Below the pieces are notes generated by a model that did no database searches, was not told where the DNA came from, and saw only the letters and a list, made by a program, of their open reading frames with translations. DNA of 64,000 bases from Pleomorphomonas koreensis DSM 23070 (GTDB lineage Bacteria > Pseudomonadota > Alphaproteobacteria > Rhizobiales > Pleomorphomonadaceae): NCBI RefSeq assembly GCF_000425185.1, contig NZ_AULH01000007.1, forward strand, positions 62,001 to 126,000. The letters are read 5' to 3'. Position numbers and translations under genes: made by a program. This document shows positions 10,018 to 19,150 of this stretch, piece after piece; position 1 is the first letter of the stretch, and every line of letters starts with the position of its first letter.

Positions 10018-10808
10018 ACGGCGACCTCGGCCTTGATGTGCGGATGCGGATCATAGCCCTCGATCGCCACATGCTCGAAGCGGAAATCGCGGATGTCGGT
10101 TATCCCTTCGGCGAGCGTCAGGCGGGGCAGGGGGCGCGGCGCCCGCGTCAGCTGGAGGCGGGCCTGGTCGAGATGGTTGCGGTAGAGGTGAGCATCGCCG
10201 AGCGTGTGGACGAACTCGCCGGGCTTGAGGCCGGTCGCCTCGGCCATCATGGCGGTGAGCAGTGCGTAGGAGGCGATGTTGAAGGGCACGCCGAGGAAGA
10301 CGTCGGCCGAGCGCTGGTACATCTGGCAGGAAAGGCGGCCGTTCGCCACGTAGAACTGGATCAGCAGGTGGCAGGGCGGCAGCGCCATCTTCGGCACGTC
10401 GGCCGGGTTCCAGGCGGTGACGATCAGCCGGCGCGAGTCGGGCGTGCGGCGGATCGCCTGTTGCACCTCGGCGATCTGGTCGATGGTGCCGCCGTCCGGC
10501 GTCGGCCAGGAACGCCACTGGTGGCCGTAGACCGGGCCGAGGTCGCCGCGCTCGTCGGCCCATTCGTCCCAGATGGAAACGCCGTTGTCCTTCAGATACC
10601 TGATGTTGGTGTCGCCCTGGAGAAACCAGATCAGCTCGTGGACGATCGACTTGACGTGCAGCTTCTTGGTGGTGAGCAGAGGGAAGCCGGCGGCGAGGTC
10701 GAAGCGCATCTGGTGGCCGAATACCGACAGCGTGCCGGTGCCGGTGCGGTCCTCCTTGGGCGTGCCGGTGTCGAGGATGAGCTTCAGGAGATCGAGATAT
10801 TGCTGCAT
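10014..10808 (-). CDS. thyA: Thymidylate synthase
   Basis: 264 residues, exactly the common ThyA length. It methylates dUMP to dTMP using methylene-tetrahydrofolate. The nucleophile is Cys146 in LPPCHLL, and [10 protein letters not shown] and the C-terminal [13 protein letters not shown] tail are family signatures. The dihydrofolate it makes is recycled by the folA product encoded at 4351. It is the first gene of a minus-strand pair with the DUF4424 gene. Confidence 0.97.
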   Translation of the reverse strand: MQQYLDLLKLILDTGTPKEDRTGTGTLSVFGHQMRFDLAAGFPLLTTKKLHVKSIVHELIWFLQGDTNIRYLKDNGVSIWDEWADERGDLGPVYGHQWRSWPTPDGGTIDQIAEVQQAIRRTPDSRRLIVTAWNPADVPKMALPPCHLLIQFYVANGRLSCQMYQRSADVFLGVPFNIASYALLTAMMAEATGLKPGEFVHTLGDAHLYRNHLDQARLQLTRAPRPLPRLTLAEGITDIRDFRFEHVAIEGYDPHPHIKAEVAV

Positions 10809-10840
10809 GGCCGTCCGCCGCTTGAACTGGGGCGACGAGC

Positions 10841-12163
10841 TTAACCGGAGTCGGACGGCGAGTCAGCCTTTGGCGGGGCGGCGAAGTTGCGGGCGAGGGC
10901 GTGATAGACGCCCTCCGGCGCGATCAGGCTGGATGTCTTGCCGGCGATCAGCGCCACCAGCATCAGCGGCAGCAGCATGGCGTGGTTGAGCGTCATTTCC
11001 TGGACGATCACCACCGAGGTCAGGGGCGCCTGCACGACGCCGGCCAGATAGGCGCACATGCCGAGCAGGGCGATGGCGGCGGCCGCGTCGACGTCGATCA
11101 GGCGGGCGACGTCGAGGCCGATGCCGGCGCCGATCGACAGCGACGGCGAGAAGATGCCGCCGGGAATGCCCGACAGCGTCGAGGCCAGAGTGGCGACCAG
11201 CTTGGCCGGACCGTACCAGAGGCTGATGCCGGACGGCGTCTCGTGGATGGCGGCGCGCGCCGCCTCGTATCCGGTGCCGCCGATATCGCTGCCCGAGGCG
11301 AAGCCGGCCAGGGCGACGACAAGGCCGAGGAGGGCGGCAGTCACCACCGGCCGGCGGCGGATGAAGGCGCCGGCCCGGCCGGGCAGGCCGCGCGACCAGA
11401 CGACATTGAGGCGGTTGAACAGGCCGCCGAGCGCGCCGCCGACCACGGCGACGACGGGAATGGCGATCCAGGCGACGCCCGGCGCCAGCGTCAGATAGGA
11501 CGAGCCGAAATAGGTGTAGTCGCCGAGCAGCGCCTGCGCCGTCAGGCCGGCCAGCATCACCGTCATGATGACGATGCCGCTCGCCCGGCTGTCGAACGAC
11601 CGGCTCAGTTCCTCGATGGCGAAGACGATGCCGGCAAGTGGCGTGTTGAAGGCGGCGGCGACGCCGGCCGCGCCGCCGGCCAGCAGCAGCGACGAGCGGT
11701 GGATCGAGGCGACCCGTCCCGCCGCCTGCATGATGGCGGCGCCGACCTGCACCGTCGGCCCTTCCCGGCCAAGCGAGCCGCCGGCCAATAGGCCCAGCAG
11801 CATCAGGAGGATCTTGCCGCCGGCGATTTTGAGCGACACGAGATGTCCCGAAGATTCGCCGGCGGGCAGCTTGCGGGCGGCGATCACCTGGGGAATGCCG
11901 CTGCCCTGCGAGCCGGGAAACAGCCGGCGGGCGAGAAAGCAGGACAGGGCGAAGCCGGCCGGCGTCGCCAGCAGCGGCAGCCAGGGCAGGGCCGCCACCC
12001 CGGCCCGGAAGCTGGCCTGCGCCAGGTCGGCGGCACGCGCCATCAGCACGGCGGCGACGCCGACGCCGATGCCGCCGGCCAGAAACAGCATCTGGCGGCG
12101 CAGGCGCGTCGCCTCGACGCGGGAATAGCGGGCGTAGACTTTCGGCCGATGCAGTCGCGGCAT
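10841..12163 (-). CDS. ClC family chloride channel/transporter
   Basis: 440-residue multi-pass membrane protein with the ClC selectivity motifs GSGIP (residues 87-91) and GREGP (132-136, gating Glu134) and a third signature GIFSPSL near 337. A Glu pair in FAIEELS (183-184) sits where H+/Cl- exchangers carry the internal proton glutamate, so antiport is more likely than channel function. It lacks the C-terminal CBS domains. It ends 32 bases from the thyA start and may be in the same transcription unit. Confidence 0.92.
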   Translation of the reverse strand: MPRLHRPKVYARYSRVEATRLRRQMLFLAGGIGVGVAAVLMARAADLAQASFRAGVAALPWLPLLATPAGFALSCFLARRLFPGSQGSGIPQVIAARKLPAGESSGHLVSLKIAGGKILLMLLGLLAGGSLGREGPTVQVGAAIMQAAGRVASIHRSSLLLAGGAAGVAAAFNTPLAGIVFAIEELSRSFDSRASGIVIMTVMLAGLTAQALLGDYTYFGSSYLTLAPGVAWIAIPVVAVVGGALGGLFNRLNVVWSRGLPGRAGAFIRRRPVVTAALLGLVVALAGFASGSDIGGTGYEAARAAIHETPSGISLWYGPAKLVATLASTLSGIPGGIFSPSLSIGAGIGLDVARLIDVDAAAAIALLGMCAYLAGVVQAPLTSVVIVQEMTLNHAMLLPLMLVALIAGKTSSLIAPEGVYHALARNFAAPPKADSPSDSG

Positions 12164-12321
12164 GGACGGGCGTTCCGGTGCGTTGCGTCGGCGCTTCTAT
12201 CCGCCCGGAAGCGGCGGCCCGTCAAGGCGGGATGCACGGCGGCATCCCGCTCTGGGGACGGATCGTTCGCCGCCCCTTCACAGGCGGCCCGCTTCACCCT
12301 ATATGTCTTGGTGCCGGAGCA

Positions 12322-12641
12322 ATCCGGCTATGGTGATAAACGGACTGCGCAATAAACCATTCGGACCCGGGGGCGGTACCCGGCGCCTCCACCCAAGACC
12401 TTGCGAGCCATCGATGATGGGCAAGGGCTTCGGCGGGGGCGAAATAGGATCGACGGGGGCGTAAAGGCGGCTCTTTCACTCGGCATTGTACCACCGTTAT
12501 CGGGCTAAACCTATAGTTGCGAATGACAACTATGCTCCGGTGGCCGTCGCCGCGTAATGCGGTGCCCAAACTGGGAATCAAGTCCTGAGGGGTAGCACTT
12601 TCAGGCGGGGTCCGGAGGCACCTGGCAACAGAAGCCTCCAC
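12322..12641 (+). ncRNA. ssrA: Two-piece (circularly permuted) tmRNA
   Basis: The acceptor piece comes first: T-arm stem CCGGG/CCCGG at 12367-12383 and acceptor strand CGCCTCC at 12384-12390 followed by ACC. A spacer of about 40 bases is removed. The coding piece starts with GGGGGCG at 12435-12441, which pairs with the acceptor strand and places a G-U wobble at position 3, the identity element for alanyl-tRNA synthetase. The tag reading frame runs 12519-12557 and encodes ANDNYAPVAVAA before a TAA stop. A closing hairpin GGAGGC/GCCTCC ends near 12640. Outer ends are approximate. It rescues stalled ribosomes. Confidence 0.9.
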
Positions 12642-12784
12642 TCAATCCCAACCATATGGTTTCATGTCACACGCGTCCGGCTTCGCGCCGCGAAGGCGTT
12701 TACACTCTTGCGCCCGATGCACTAGACTGTCGGGCAGGCGAAGCGGCCGGGCCGGCCGCCCATGACCATCAAGGCGGAGCCTCA

Positions 12785-13378
12785 ATGCCCAAGGACATGA
12801 TCCGTTACGACGTTCTGGCTCAGGAGGCCTTCCGCGGGCTGGTGAAGAAGGTGCTGACTGAGGTGGCGCACGCCGGCCTGCCGGGCGAGCATCATTTCTA
12901 CATCATCTTCGACACGCGGGCGCCGGGCGTGCGCATTTCCGCCCGCCTCAAGGAGCGCTATCCCGACGAGATGACCATCGTCATCCAGCACCAGTACTGG
13001 GAGCTGGTGGTGGGCGAGACCAGCTTCGAGATCGGCCTTTCCTTCTCCGGCGTGCCGGAAAAGCTGGTGGTTCCCTTCGCGGCCATCCGCGGCTTCTTCG
13101 ATCCCTCGGTGGAATTCGCCGTGCAGTTCCCGCTCGTCGACGAGAGCGGCAACGCCGCCGACGTGACCGAGGACGGGCCGGTGAAGGCGATCGGTCCGGC
13201 GAGCGGCGCGCCCAAGGCGCCGCGTCCGGCCGCCAAGGCACCGGCCGCCGACAAGCCGGCCAAGGCCGACAAACCGGCGAAGGCCGACGCGCCGAAGCCG
13301 GCCGCCGAGGACAAGCCGGAGGATGGCGACAAGCCGCCGACCGTGGTTTCCCTCGACGCCTTCCGCAAGAAGACCTGA
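12785..13378 (+). CDS. sspB: ClpXP adaptor SspB, alphaproteobacterial type
   Basis: 197 residues. The first about 125 residues form the SspB fold (start MIRYDVLAQEAFRGLV; HHFYIIFDT; MTIVIQHQYWEL; FSFSGVPEKL-type strand). The remainder is a low-complexity Lys/Ala/Pro/Asp linker ending in VVSLDAFRKKT, the tail expected to dock on ClpX. SspB delivers ssrA-tagged proteins to ClpXP, and its gene lies only 140 bases after ssrA. ATG 12785 is chosen because the fold starts there and GGCGGAG precedes it; the frame extends upstream without recognisable sequence. Confidence 0.88.
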   Translation: MPKDMIRYDVLAQEAFRGLVKKVLTEVAHAGLPGEHHFYIIFDTRAPGVRISARLKERYPDEMTIVIQHQYWELVVGETSFEIGLSFSGVPEKLVVPFAAIRGFFDPSVEFAVQFPLVDESGNAADVTEDGPVKAIGPASGAPKAPRPAAKAPAADKPAKADKPAKADAPKPAAEDKPEDGDKPPTVVSLDAFRKKT

Positions 13379-13382
13379 GGCC

Positions 13383-13595
13383 ATGGGCGACCTCGTCAAC
13401 CTTCGCCGGGCGCGCAAGGATCGCGACCGCCGTCGCCGCGAGGACGAGGCGGCGGAGAACCGCGTCAAGTTCGGCCGCGGCAAGGTGGAGAAGCTGACGG
13501 CCAAGGCGCAGGACGCGCTGGAGGCGCGGCGGCTCGACGGCCATCGCCTCAACGCCCCCGCCGATCCGGAGACGCCACCGGACTCCCGGACATGA
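13383..13595 (+). CDS. DUF4169 family small basic protein
   Basis: 70-residue, highly charged protein beginning MGDLVNLRRARKDRDRRRRE, the DUF4169 signature; function unknown. It is predicted to be mostly helical. It starts 4 bases after sspB and overlaps the next gene by four bases, making an sspB-DUF4169-RHH operon. Confidence 0.8.
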   Translation: MGDLVNLRRARKDRDRRRREDEAAENRVKFGRGKVEKLTAKAQDALEARRLDGHRLNAPADPETPPDSRT

Positions 13596-13831
13596 ACGCC
13601 AAGCGGTCGCTGTCACTGGCCGGCCACCGGACCAGCCTCGCCCTGGAACCGGAGTTCTGGGCGGCGGCCGAGCGGCTGGCCGGTCAGCGCGGGCAAAGCC
13701 TTTCCGCCTTCATCCTCGACATCGATCGGACGCGTGGCGCCCGCAACCTCGCAAGCGCCGTGCGCGTCGCCGTGCTCGCTCATCTCAGCGCCGCCGCCTC
13801 TTCCCCAGAGCGCGCCGTTTCTCCCTCCTGA
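13592..13831 (+). CDS. Ribbon-helix-helix domain protein
   Basis: 79 residues. KRSLSLAGHRTSLALEPEFWAAAERLA forms the ribbon and first helix and the following SLSAFILDID the second; this is the RHH_4-like family, usually paired with DUF4169. It is probably a small DNA-binding regulator, targets unknown. Start overlaps the preceding stop by four bases. Confidence 0.78.
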   Translation: MNAKRSLSLAGHRTSLALEPEFWAAAERLAGQRGQSLSAFILDIDRTRGARNLASAVRVAVLAHLSAAASSPERAVSPS

Positions 13832-13845
13832 TCCCGAGTTTCATC

Positions 13846-14634
13846 TTGGTTGACCTGTCCCTGCATCTTCTGACGGCGCTGTTCTTCGCTGCCTTCGTCG
13901 CCGGCTTCATCGACTCGATCGCCGGCGGCGGCGGCCTGATCACCGTGCCGGCGCTGATGCTGGCGGGGTTCACGCCGATCCAGTCGCTCGGCACCAACAA
14001 GCTGCAGGCGCTGTTCGGTTCGGCCTCGGCCACCCTCGGCTATGCGCGGGCGGGGCAGGTCGATCTCCGATCGCAATTGCCGATGGCGCTGATGTCGGCC
14101 GGCGGCGCCGTGCTGGGGGCCTTGCTGGCCACCGTGCTGCCGGGGGACTGGCTGCAGATCGCCATGCCGGTGATGCTGATCGCCATCGCCGTCTATTTCG
14201 CCTTCAAGCGCGGCCTCAACGACCAGGATCGCCACGCGCGGATGACGCCTTTCCTGTTCACGCTGACCTTCGTGCCGGCCATCGGCTGGTACGATGGCCT
14301 GTTCGGTCCGGGCACCGGCTCGTTCTTCATGCTGGGCTTCGTGTCGCTGGCCGGCTTCGGTCTCCTCAAGGCGACGGCGCATACCAAGATGCTCAATTTC
14401 GCCAGCAATATCGGCAGTTTCTTCGTGTTTCTCGCGTCGGGCGTCATCTTCTGGAAGCCCGGCCTCGTCATGGGCGCCGGCCAGTTCCTCGGCGCGCAGA
14501 TCGGCTCGCGCCTCGCCGTGCGGGGCGGGGCGAAGATCATCCGGCCGCTGCTGGTGATCACCTGCATCGGCCTCGCCATCCGGCTGCTCGCCGACCCGAC
14601 CAATCCCGTGCGGATGTGGGTGCTGGGAGGCTAG
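13846..14634 (+). CDS. TSUP (TauE/SafE) family permease
   Basis: 262 residues with about eight membrane helices in two repeats. GFIDSIAGGGGLITVPAL near residue 20 and the second-half DGLFGPGTGSFF motif near 150 are hallmarks of sulfite/sulfonate exporters and related anion transporters. The substrate cannot be read from sequence. The start codon is TTG, 14 bases after the RHH gene. A hairpin-containing repeat follows the stop. Confidence 0.88.
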   Translation: MVDLSLHLLTALFFAAFVAGFIDSIAGGGGLITVPALMLAGFTPIQSLGTNKLQALFGSASATLGYARAGQVDLRSQLPMALMSAGGAVLGALLATVLPGDWLQIAMPVMLIAIAVYFAFKRGLNDQDRHARMTPFLFTLTFVPAIGWYDGLFGPGTGSFFMLGFVSLAGFGLLKATAHTKMLNFASNIGSFFVFLASGVIFWKPGLVMGAGQFLGAQIGSRLAVRGGAKIIRPLLVITCIGLAIRLLADPTNPVRMWVLGG

Positions 14635-14635
14635 A

Positions 14636-14740
14636 GCAATTCCAGCAAAAGTGGGAACCGGTTTTGCGTCCGGAATTGCGTCTAATCAAATAGATAGAGC
14701 GTTTCCGGTGAACCGGGCTTCACCGGAAACGCTCTAGATC
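14636..14740 (+). repeat. Dispersed repeat with 18-bp perfect hairpin; terminator between convergent genes
   Basis: Starts GAGCAATTCCAGCAAAAGTG, contains CCGGTTTTGCGTCCGGAATTG, and ends in an inverted repeat TAGAGCGTTTCCGGTGAA / TTCACCGGAAACGCTCTA (14695-14737) around a 6-7-base loop. Elements with this text are common between genes in rhizobial genomes. Here it separates convergent TSUP and serB genes, reaches into the last codons of serB, and probably ends both transcripts. Confidence 0.75.
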
Positions 14741-15624
14741 GCCGCGAACTCGTCGCGAGCGTAGCCCTGCAAATAGAGCACGGCGGTTAGGTCGCCGTAG
14801 CGGATCGACACCTCGGCGGCCGCCGCCACCTTGGGCTTGGCGTGATAGGCGATGCCGAGGCCGCTGTCGTTGATCATGTCGAGATCGTTGGCGCCGTCGC
14901 CGATCGCCAGCGTCTCGTGATGGGCGAGGCCGCGCGCCTGCCTCAACTCGCGTAGCGTCGCCAGCTTGGCCGCCTTGCCGAGGATCGGCTCGGCGACGCG
15001 GCCGGTAAGCCGGCCGTCCTCGGTGATCAGGCAGTTGGAGCGGTGCTCGTCGAAGCCGATCAGCTCGCGGATGTGCCCGGTGAACAGGGTGAAGCCGCCG
15101 GAGACCAGAGCCGTGTAGGCGCCGTGCGCCCGCATGGTGGCGATCAGCTCGCGGCCGCCCGGCGTCAGGGTGATGCGCTCAGCCAGCACCTCCTCGACCA
15201 CATCGGCGGAGAGACCCTTCAGCAGGCCGACGCGCTCGCGCAGCGCCGGCTCGAAGGCGATCTCGCCGCGCATCGCCCGCTCGGTGATGGCGGCGACATG
15301 CTCCTTGAGGCCGACGAAGGCGGCCAGCTCGTCGATGCATTCCTGGCCGATCATCGTGCTGTCCATGTCGGCGACCAGCAGCTTCTTGGCGCGCCCCTCG
15401 GCGGGCAGCACGGCGAAATCGACCGGTGCATCGCCGATCACTTCGGCCATGCGGCGGCCCGCCTCGTCGCGGGACAGCGAGCCGTCGACGGCGATATCGG
15501 CGGCAATCCCGGCATCCAGCACCCGGTTGCCCCCGCCGCCCAGCGCCCGCGACACGCCGGCGATCAGCCCTTCCGTCACTTGCGGATCGGCCGGAGATGA
15601 GACAAGCGTGGCGACGAGCGACAT
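14734..15624 (-). CDS. serB: Phosphoserine phosphatase
   Basis: 296-residue HAD-superfamily enzyme making serine from phosphoserine. An N-terminal ACT-like region (residues 1-80) precedes the catalytic HAD core: nucleophile Asp86 in ADMDSTMIG, SGGF substrate motif near 180, and GDGANDLDMI near 250. The ATG at 15624 begins exactly at the domain; the frame continues upstream without conserved sequence. It is divergent from miaA with only 12 bases between the start codons. Confidence 0.93.
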   Translation of the reverse strand: MSLVATLVSSPADPQVTEGLIAGVSRALGGGGNRVLDAGIAADIAVDGSLSRDEAGRRMAEVIGDAPVDFAVLPAEGRAKKLLVADMDSTMIGQECIDELAAFVGLKEHVAAITERAMRGEIAFEPALRERVGLLKGLSADVVEEVLAERITLTPGGRELIATMRAHGAYTALVSGGFTLFTGHIRELIGFDEHRSNCLITEDGRLTGRVAEPILGKAAKLATLRELRQARGLAHHETLAIGDGANDLDMINDSGLGIAYHAKPKVAAAAEVSIRYGDLTAVLYLQGYARDEFAAI

Positions 15625-15636
15625 GGGAGGCTCCAG

Positions 15637-16566
15637 GTGACGACCGAGACGGCAGAAAGACGCGCGGTTCTGATAGCCGGCCCGACGGCCAGCGGCAAGT
15701 CGGCTCTGGCGCTGGCCATCGCCGAGCGCTGCGGCGGCGTGGTGATCAATGCCGATTCGATGCAGGTCTATCGCGAACTCAGCATCCTGACGGCCCGGCC
15801 GACGGCCGAGGACGAGGCGCGCGCGCCGCACCGCCTCTACGGCCACGTGGCGAGCGGTGACGGCTATACCGTCGCCCGCTATCTCGACGATCTCGAACGA
15901 GCGCTTCTGGAAACGGCCGGCCGGCCGGCGGTGGTGGTCGGTGGCACCGGGCTCTACTTCAACGCCATGACGCTAGGGCTCTCCGACGTGCCGCCGGTCG
16001 ACGAACGGGTGCGCGGCTTCTGGCGCGAGCGGGCGAAGACGATGAGCGCCGGCGCCCTGCATAAGGAACTCGCCGTCGTCGATCCGGTGCTGCACGGCCG
16101 CCTGCATCCGCACGATACCCAGCGCATCCTCCGGGCGCTGGAGGTAGCCGACAGCACGGGACGGCCGCTGTCCGACTGGCAGGCGAAGCGGTCAGCGCCG
16201 CTCCTCGCCGGCGGCATCCGGATCGTCATGGCGCCCGACCGGGCGTGGCTGCACGAGCGCATCGACGAGCGCTTCCGGGGAATGGCGGCGGAGGGCGGCC
16301 TCGACGAGGCGCGGGCGTTTGCCGCCCTCCATCTCGATCCGGGGCTGCCGGCCATGAAGGCGATCGGCGTGCCGGAAATGATGGCGGCGGCACGGGGCGA
16401 CATGCCGCTCGACGAGGCCGTCGAGGCGGCGGTGACGGCGACGCGGCAATATGCCAAGCGGCAGGAAACCTGGTTCCGCAACCAGATGGCCGACTGGCGG
16501 CGCGTCGATCCGGCAGCACGACATTTTCTTGCCGTGGCCGACGACGTGGCGCAACGAATGAAATAG
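15637..16566 (+). CDS. miaA: tRNA dimethylallyltransferase
   Basis: 309 residues. It prenylates A37 of tRNAs reading UNN codons. The P-loop GPTASGKS is at residues 15-22, with NADSMQVYREL (about 39-49) and VVGGTGLYFNAM (about 98-109) as family signatures and the C-terminal TRQYAKRQETWFRN motif. GTG start; CCAGG lies upstream. Confidence 0.95.
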   Translation: MTTETAERRAVLIAGPTASGKSALALAIAERCGGVVINADSMQVYRELSILTARPTAEDEARAPHRLYGHVASGDGYTVARYLDDLERALLETAGRPAVVVGGTGLYFNAMTLGLSDVPPVDERVRGFWRERAKTMSAGALHKELAVVDPVLHGRLHPHDTQRILRALEVADSTGRPLSDWQAKRSAPLLAGGIRIVMAPDRAWLHERIDERFRGMAAEGGLDEARAFAALHLDPGLPAMKAIGVPEMMAAARGDMPLDEAVEAAVTATRQYAKRQETWFRNQMADWRRVDPAARHFLAVADDVAQRMK

Positions 16567-16641
16567 GCTCTTGACCGATCCGCCGGCCGCCGCTAGGTTG
16601 CCGACCAATCCGGGGTGGTCCCGGCCGAACCAGAGGGCGAT

Positions 16642-16698
16642 ATGCGTTTCCTCTCCGTAGTACTTAGATGGCGCACCGTGGCGGAGGTCTCTTCCTGA
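16642..16698 (+). CDS. ilv leader peptide (attenuator)
   Basis: 18-codon ORF reading MRFLSVVLRWRTVAEVSS, with two Leu and four Val codons including a Leu-Ser-Val-Val-Leu run. GAGGGCG precedes the ATG by a few bases. It lies between miaA and ilvB and directly upstream of an intrinsic terminator, the classic arrangement of ribosome-mediated attenuation: stalling at scarce Leu/Val-tRNA would favour readthrough into ilvB-ilvH. Confidence 0.72.
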   Translation: MRFLSVVLRWRTVAEVSS

Positions 16699-16754
16699 GG
16701 CCTGCCGGTCAGTCATGGTGCGCGGAAATCGGGTCCCTTTTCGGGGCCTTTTTT
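16671..16754 (+). promoter_or_regulatory. ilvB-ilvH transcription attenuator
   Basis: The terminator stem GGTCCC (16732-16737) pairs with GGGGCC (16743-16748) around TTTTC and is followed by six T. A competing upstream pair can form between GCGCACCGTG (16671-16680, inside the leader ORF) and CATGGTGCGC (16714-16723). Position and leader codons indicate control by branched-chain aminoacyl-tRNA supply. Confidence 0.7.
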
Positions 16755-16819
16755 ATTACCTGAACTAACGCAGCAAACAGCCCCCGGAACGACGGGACGA
16801 AAGCTTGAGGTAACAGGCG

Positions 16820-18586
16820 ATGACACGGCAGATGACAGGCGCGGAAATGGTCATCCAGGCGCTGATCGACCAGGGCGTCGACACCATTTTCGGTTACCCC
16901 GGCGGCGCGGTGCTGCCGATCTTCGACGAGCTGTTCCAGCAGGAGGAGGTCCGCCACATCCTCGTCCGCCACGAGCAGGGCGCCGGACACGCCGCCGAGG
17001 GCTATGCCCGCTCCACCGGCAAGGTCGGCGTGGCGCTCGCCACCTCCGGCCCCGGCGCCACCAACATGGTGACGGCGCTGACCGACGCGCTGCTCGATTC
17101 CATCCCCATGGTCTGCATCACCGGCCAGGTGCCGACGACGCTGATCGGCACCGACGCCTTCCAGGAGGCCGACACCGTCGGCATCACCCGGCCCTGCACC
17201 AAGCACAACTGGCTGGTCCGCCGCATCGAGGACCTGCCGGCCATCCTGCACGAGGCGTTCCGCATCGCCACCACCGGCCGCCCCGGCCCGGTTCTGGTCG
17301 ACATCCCCAAAAACATCCAGTTCCAGACCGGCACCTACGAGAACTGCAAGGGCAAGGCGCTGACGCAGTATCATCCGGCGGTGAAGGGCCCGGAGGCCGC
17401 CATCCGCGAGGCGGTCGAGCTGATGGCCGCCGCCAAGAAGCCGATCCTCTACACCGGCGGCGGCGTCATCAACTCCGGTCCGAAGGCGGTGGCGCTCTTG
17501 CGCGACCTCGTCAAGCTGACCGGCTTCCCGATCACCTCGACGCTGATGGGCCTCGGCGCCTATCCGGCCTCCGGCAGGAACTGGCTCGGCATGCTCGGCA
17601 TGCACGGCACCTACGAAGCCAACCTCGCCATGCACGACTGCGACGTGATGGTCTGCATCGGCGCCCGCTTCGACGACCGCATCACCGGCCGCATCGACGC
17701 CTTCTCGCCCAAATCGAAGAAGATCCACATCGACATCGACCCGTCGTCGATCAACAAGAACGTCGTGGTCGACCTGCCGATCGTCGGCGACGTCGGCAGC
17801 GTGCTGGAAGACCTGATCGCCGCCTGGACGGCCCGCAAGCCGATGCAGGACAAGGCGGCGCACGCCGCCTGGTGGAAGCAGATCGACGGCTGGCGGGCGA
17901 AGAGGTGCCTCACCTACCGCCCGTCGGCCGAGGCGATCATGCCGCAATACGCCATCGAGCGCCTCTACGCGCTGACCAAGGATCGCGACACCTACATCAC
18001 CACCGAGGTGGGCCAGCATCAGATGTGGGTGGCGCAGTATTACGGCTTCGAGGAGCCGAACCGCTTCATGACCTCGGGCGGCCTCGGCACCATGGGCTAC
18101 GGCCTGCCGGCGGCCATCGGCACCCAGCTCGCCCATCCCGGCGCGCTGGTGATCGACGTCGCCGGCGACGCCTCGATCCAGATGAACATCCAGGAGCTGT
18201 CGACGGCGGTGCAGCACAATGCGCCGGTCAAGGCGTTCATCCTCAACAACCAGTACATGGGCATGGTCCGCCAGTGGCAGCAACTGCTGCACGGCAACCG
18301 GCTCAGCCATTCCTACGTCGATTCCCAGCCCGACTTCGTGCGCCTCGCCGAGGCTTACGGCGCGGTCGGCATCCGCTGCTCCAAGCCCGCCGACCTCGAC
18401 GACGCCATCGAGGAGATGATCCGCATCGACCGGCCGGTGCTGTTCGACTGCCACGTCGTCAGCCTCGCCAACTGCTTCCCGATGATCCCCTCGGGCAAGG
18501 CGCACAACGAGATGCTGCTCGGCACCGACGTCACCGACGAGGAGATCGAGACGGCGATCGGCGCCGCCGGCAAGGTCCTGGTGTAA
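16820..18586 (+). CDS. ilvB: Acetolactate synthase large subunit
   Basis: 588 residues, type I acetohydroxyacid synthase catalytic subunit (ilvB/ilvI). It condenses pyruvate with pyruvate or 2-ketobutyrate in valine, leucine and isoleucine synthesis. Catalytic Glu52 is in RHEQGAGHAAEGYAR, the central FAD-type domain contains GRNWLGMLGMHGT, and the thiamine-diphosphate motif GDASIQMN is near residue 450. GAGGTAACAGGCG precedes the ATG. Attenuated from the leader upstream; its partner ilvH follows after an intervening ORF. Confidence 0.96.
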   Translation: MTRQMTGAEMVIQALIDQGVDTIFGYPGGAVLPIFDELFQQEEVRHILVRHEQGAGHAAEGYARSTGKVGVALATSGPGATNMVTALTDALLDSIPMVCITGQVPTTLIGTDAFQEADTVGITRPCTKHNWLVRRIEDLPAILHEAFRIATTGRPGPVLVDIPKNIQFQTGTYENCKGKALTQYHPAVKGPEAAIREAVELMAAAKKPILYTGGGVINSGPKAVALLRDLVKLTGFPITSTLMGLGAYPASGRNWLGMLGMHGTYEANLAMHDCDVMVCIGARFDDRITGRIDAFSPKSKKIHIDIDPSSINKNVVVDLPIVGDVGSVLEDLIAAWTARKPMQDKAAHAAWWKQIDGWRAKRCLTYRPSAEAIMPQYAIERLYALTKDRDTYITTEVGQHQMWVAQYYGFEEPNRFMTSGGLGTMGYGLPAAIGTQLAHPGALVIDVAGDASIQMNIQELSTAVQHNAPVKAFILNNQYMGMVRQWQQLLHGNRLSHSYVDSQPDFVRLAEAYGAVGIRCSKPADLDDAIEEMIRIDRPVLFDCHVVSLANCFPMIPSGKAHNEMLLGTDVTDEEIETAIGAAGKVLV

Positions 18587-19137
18587 TGCCCGATCTGACA
18601 ATCATAAAGGACTCGGCGGATATCGCCACGCCGATTATCTTCGGGCTGGCGACGCTCTACTTTGCCTGGAAGGCCTTTGTTTATGATCGGGAGCAGATTC
18701 AAGCGGCGAGAGAAGCCGACATCTGCTCCTGGAGTGAAAAGTGCCTGAAAGCTCTGTGCTCCGCTGAAGGCCTTTGTGAATTGTCGGATCAAATGCTGGA
18801 TGAGATGGGCTGGCTCAATCGCAAGAGCGAAGTGCTTGGCGAGTTATCTGCCTTGGTTGATTATGGGCGCCTATATTTTCCGAATGTCGTCGACGGTCGC
18901 TTTGGCCTCCACAAAGAAGTGGCCTATCAAGGCGTTCGTCAGCCGATTCTTGACCATCTAGTGGATGCGCACAGGATAGTTTTGCGGTCTCGCTTCCGCT
19001 CTGGGGAGGGGCACCAACAGCGCAAGTCTATCGTAGAACAGCGTCGGGCCTTCATCTCAAGAGTGTATGAACAGATCAATCCACACCGCCGCCTGGGCTT
19101 CCTCAAGCGCGAAGCGGTCTTGAAAGATAGCAACTGA
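18586..19137 (+). CDS. Hypothetical membrane-anchored protein inserted between ilvB and ilvH
   Basis: 183 residues, family not recognised. The ATG overlaps the ilvB stop (TAATG), so translation is coupled. An N-terminal hydrophobic helix (about residues 13-32, ATPIIFGLATLYFAWKAFVY) anchors a charged cytoplasmic region rich in helices with several Cys/Trp residues (residues 45-60). Base composition is clearly lower in G+C than both neighbours and codons often end in A or T, suggesting acquisition. Similar anchored proteins occur next to many unrelated operons. Confidence 0.65.
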   Translation: MPDLTIIKDSADIATPIIFGLATLYFAWKAFVYDREQIQAAREADICSWSEKCLKALCSAEGLCELSDQMLDEMGWLNRKSEVLGELSALVDYGRLYFPNVVDGRFGLHKEVAYQGVRQPILDHLVDAHRIVLRSRFRSGEGHQQRKSIVEQRRAFISRVYEQINPHRRLGFLKREAVLKDSN

Positions 19138-19150
19138 AACGAGCTCAATC

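Noticed and set aside
16709-18601. 630-codon minus-strand ORF opposite ilvB
   Set aside because: Antisense artefact of a GC-rich conserved gene; Asp/Arg/His-rich with no domain.
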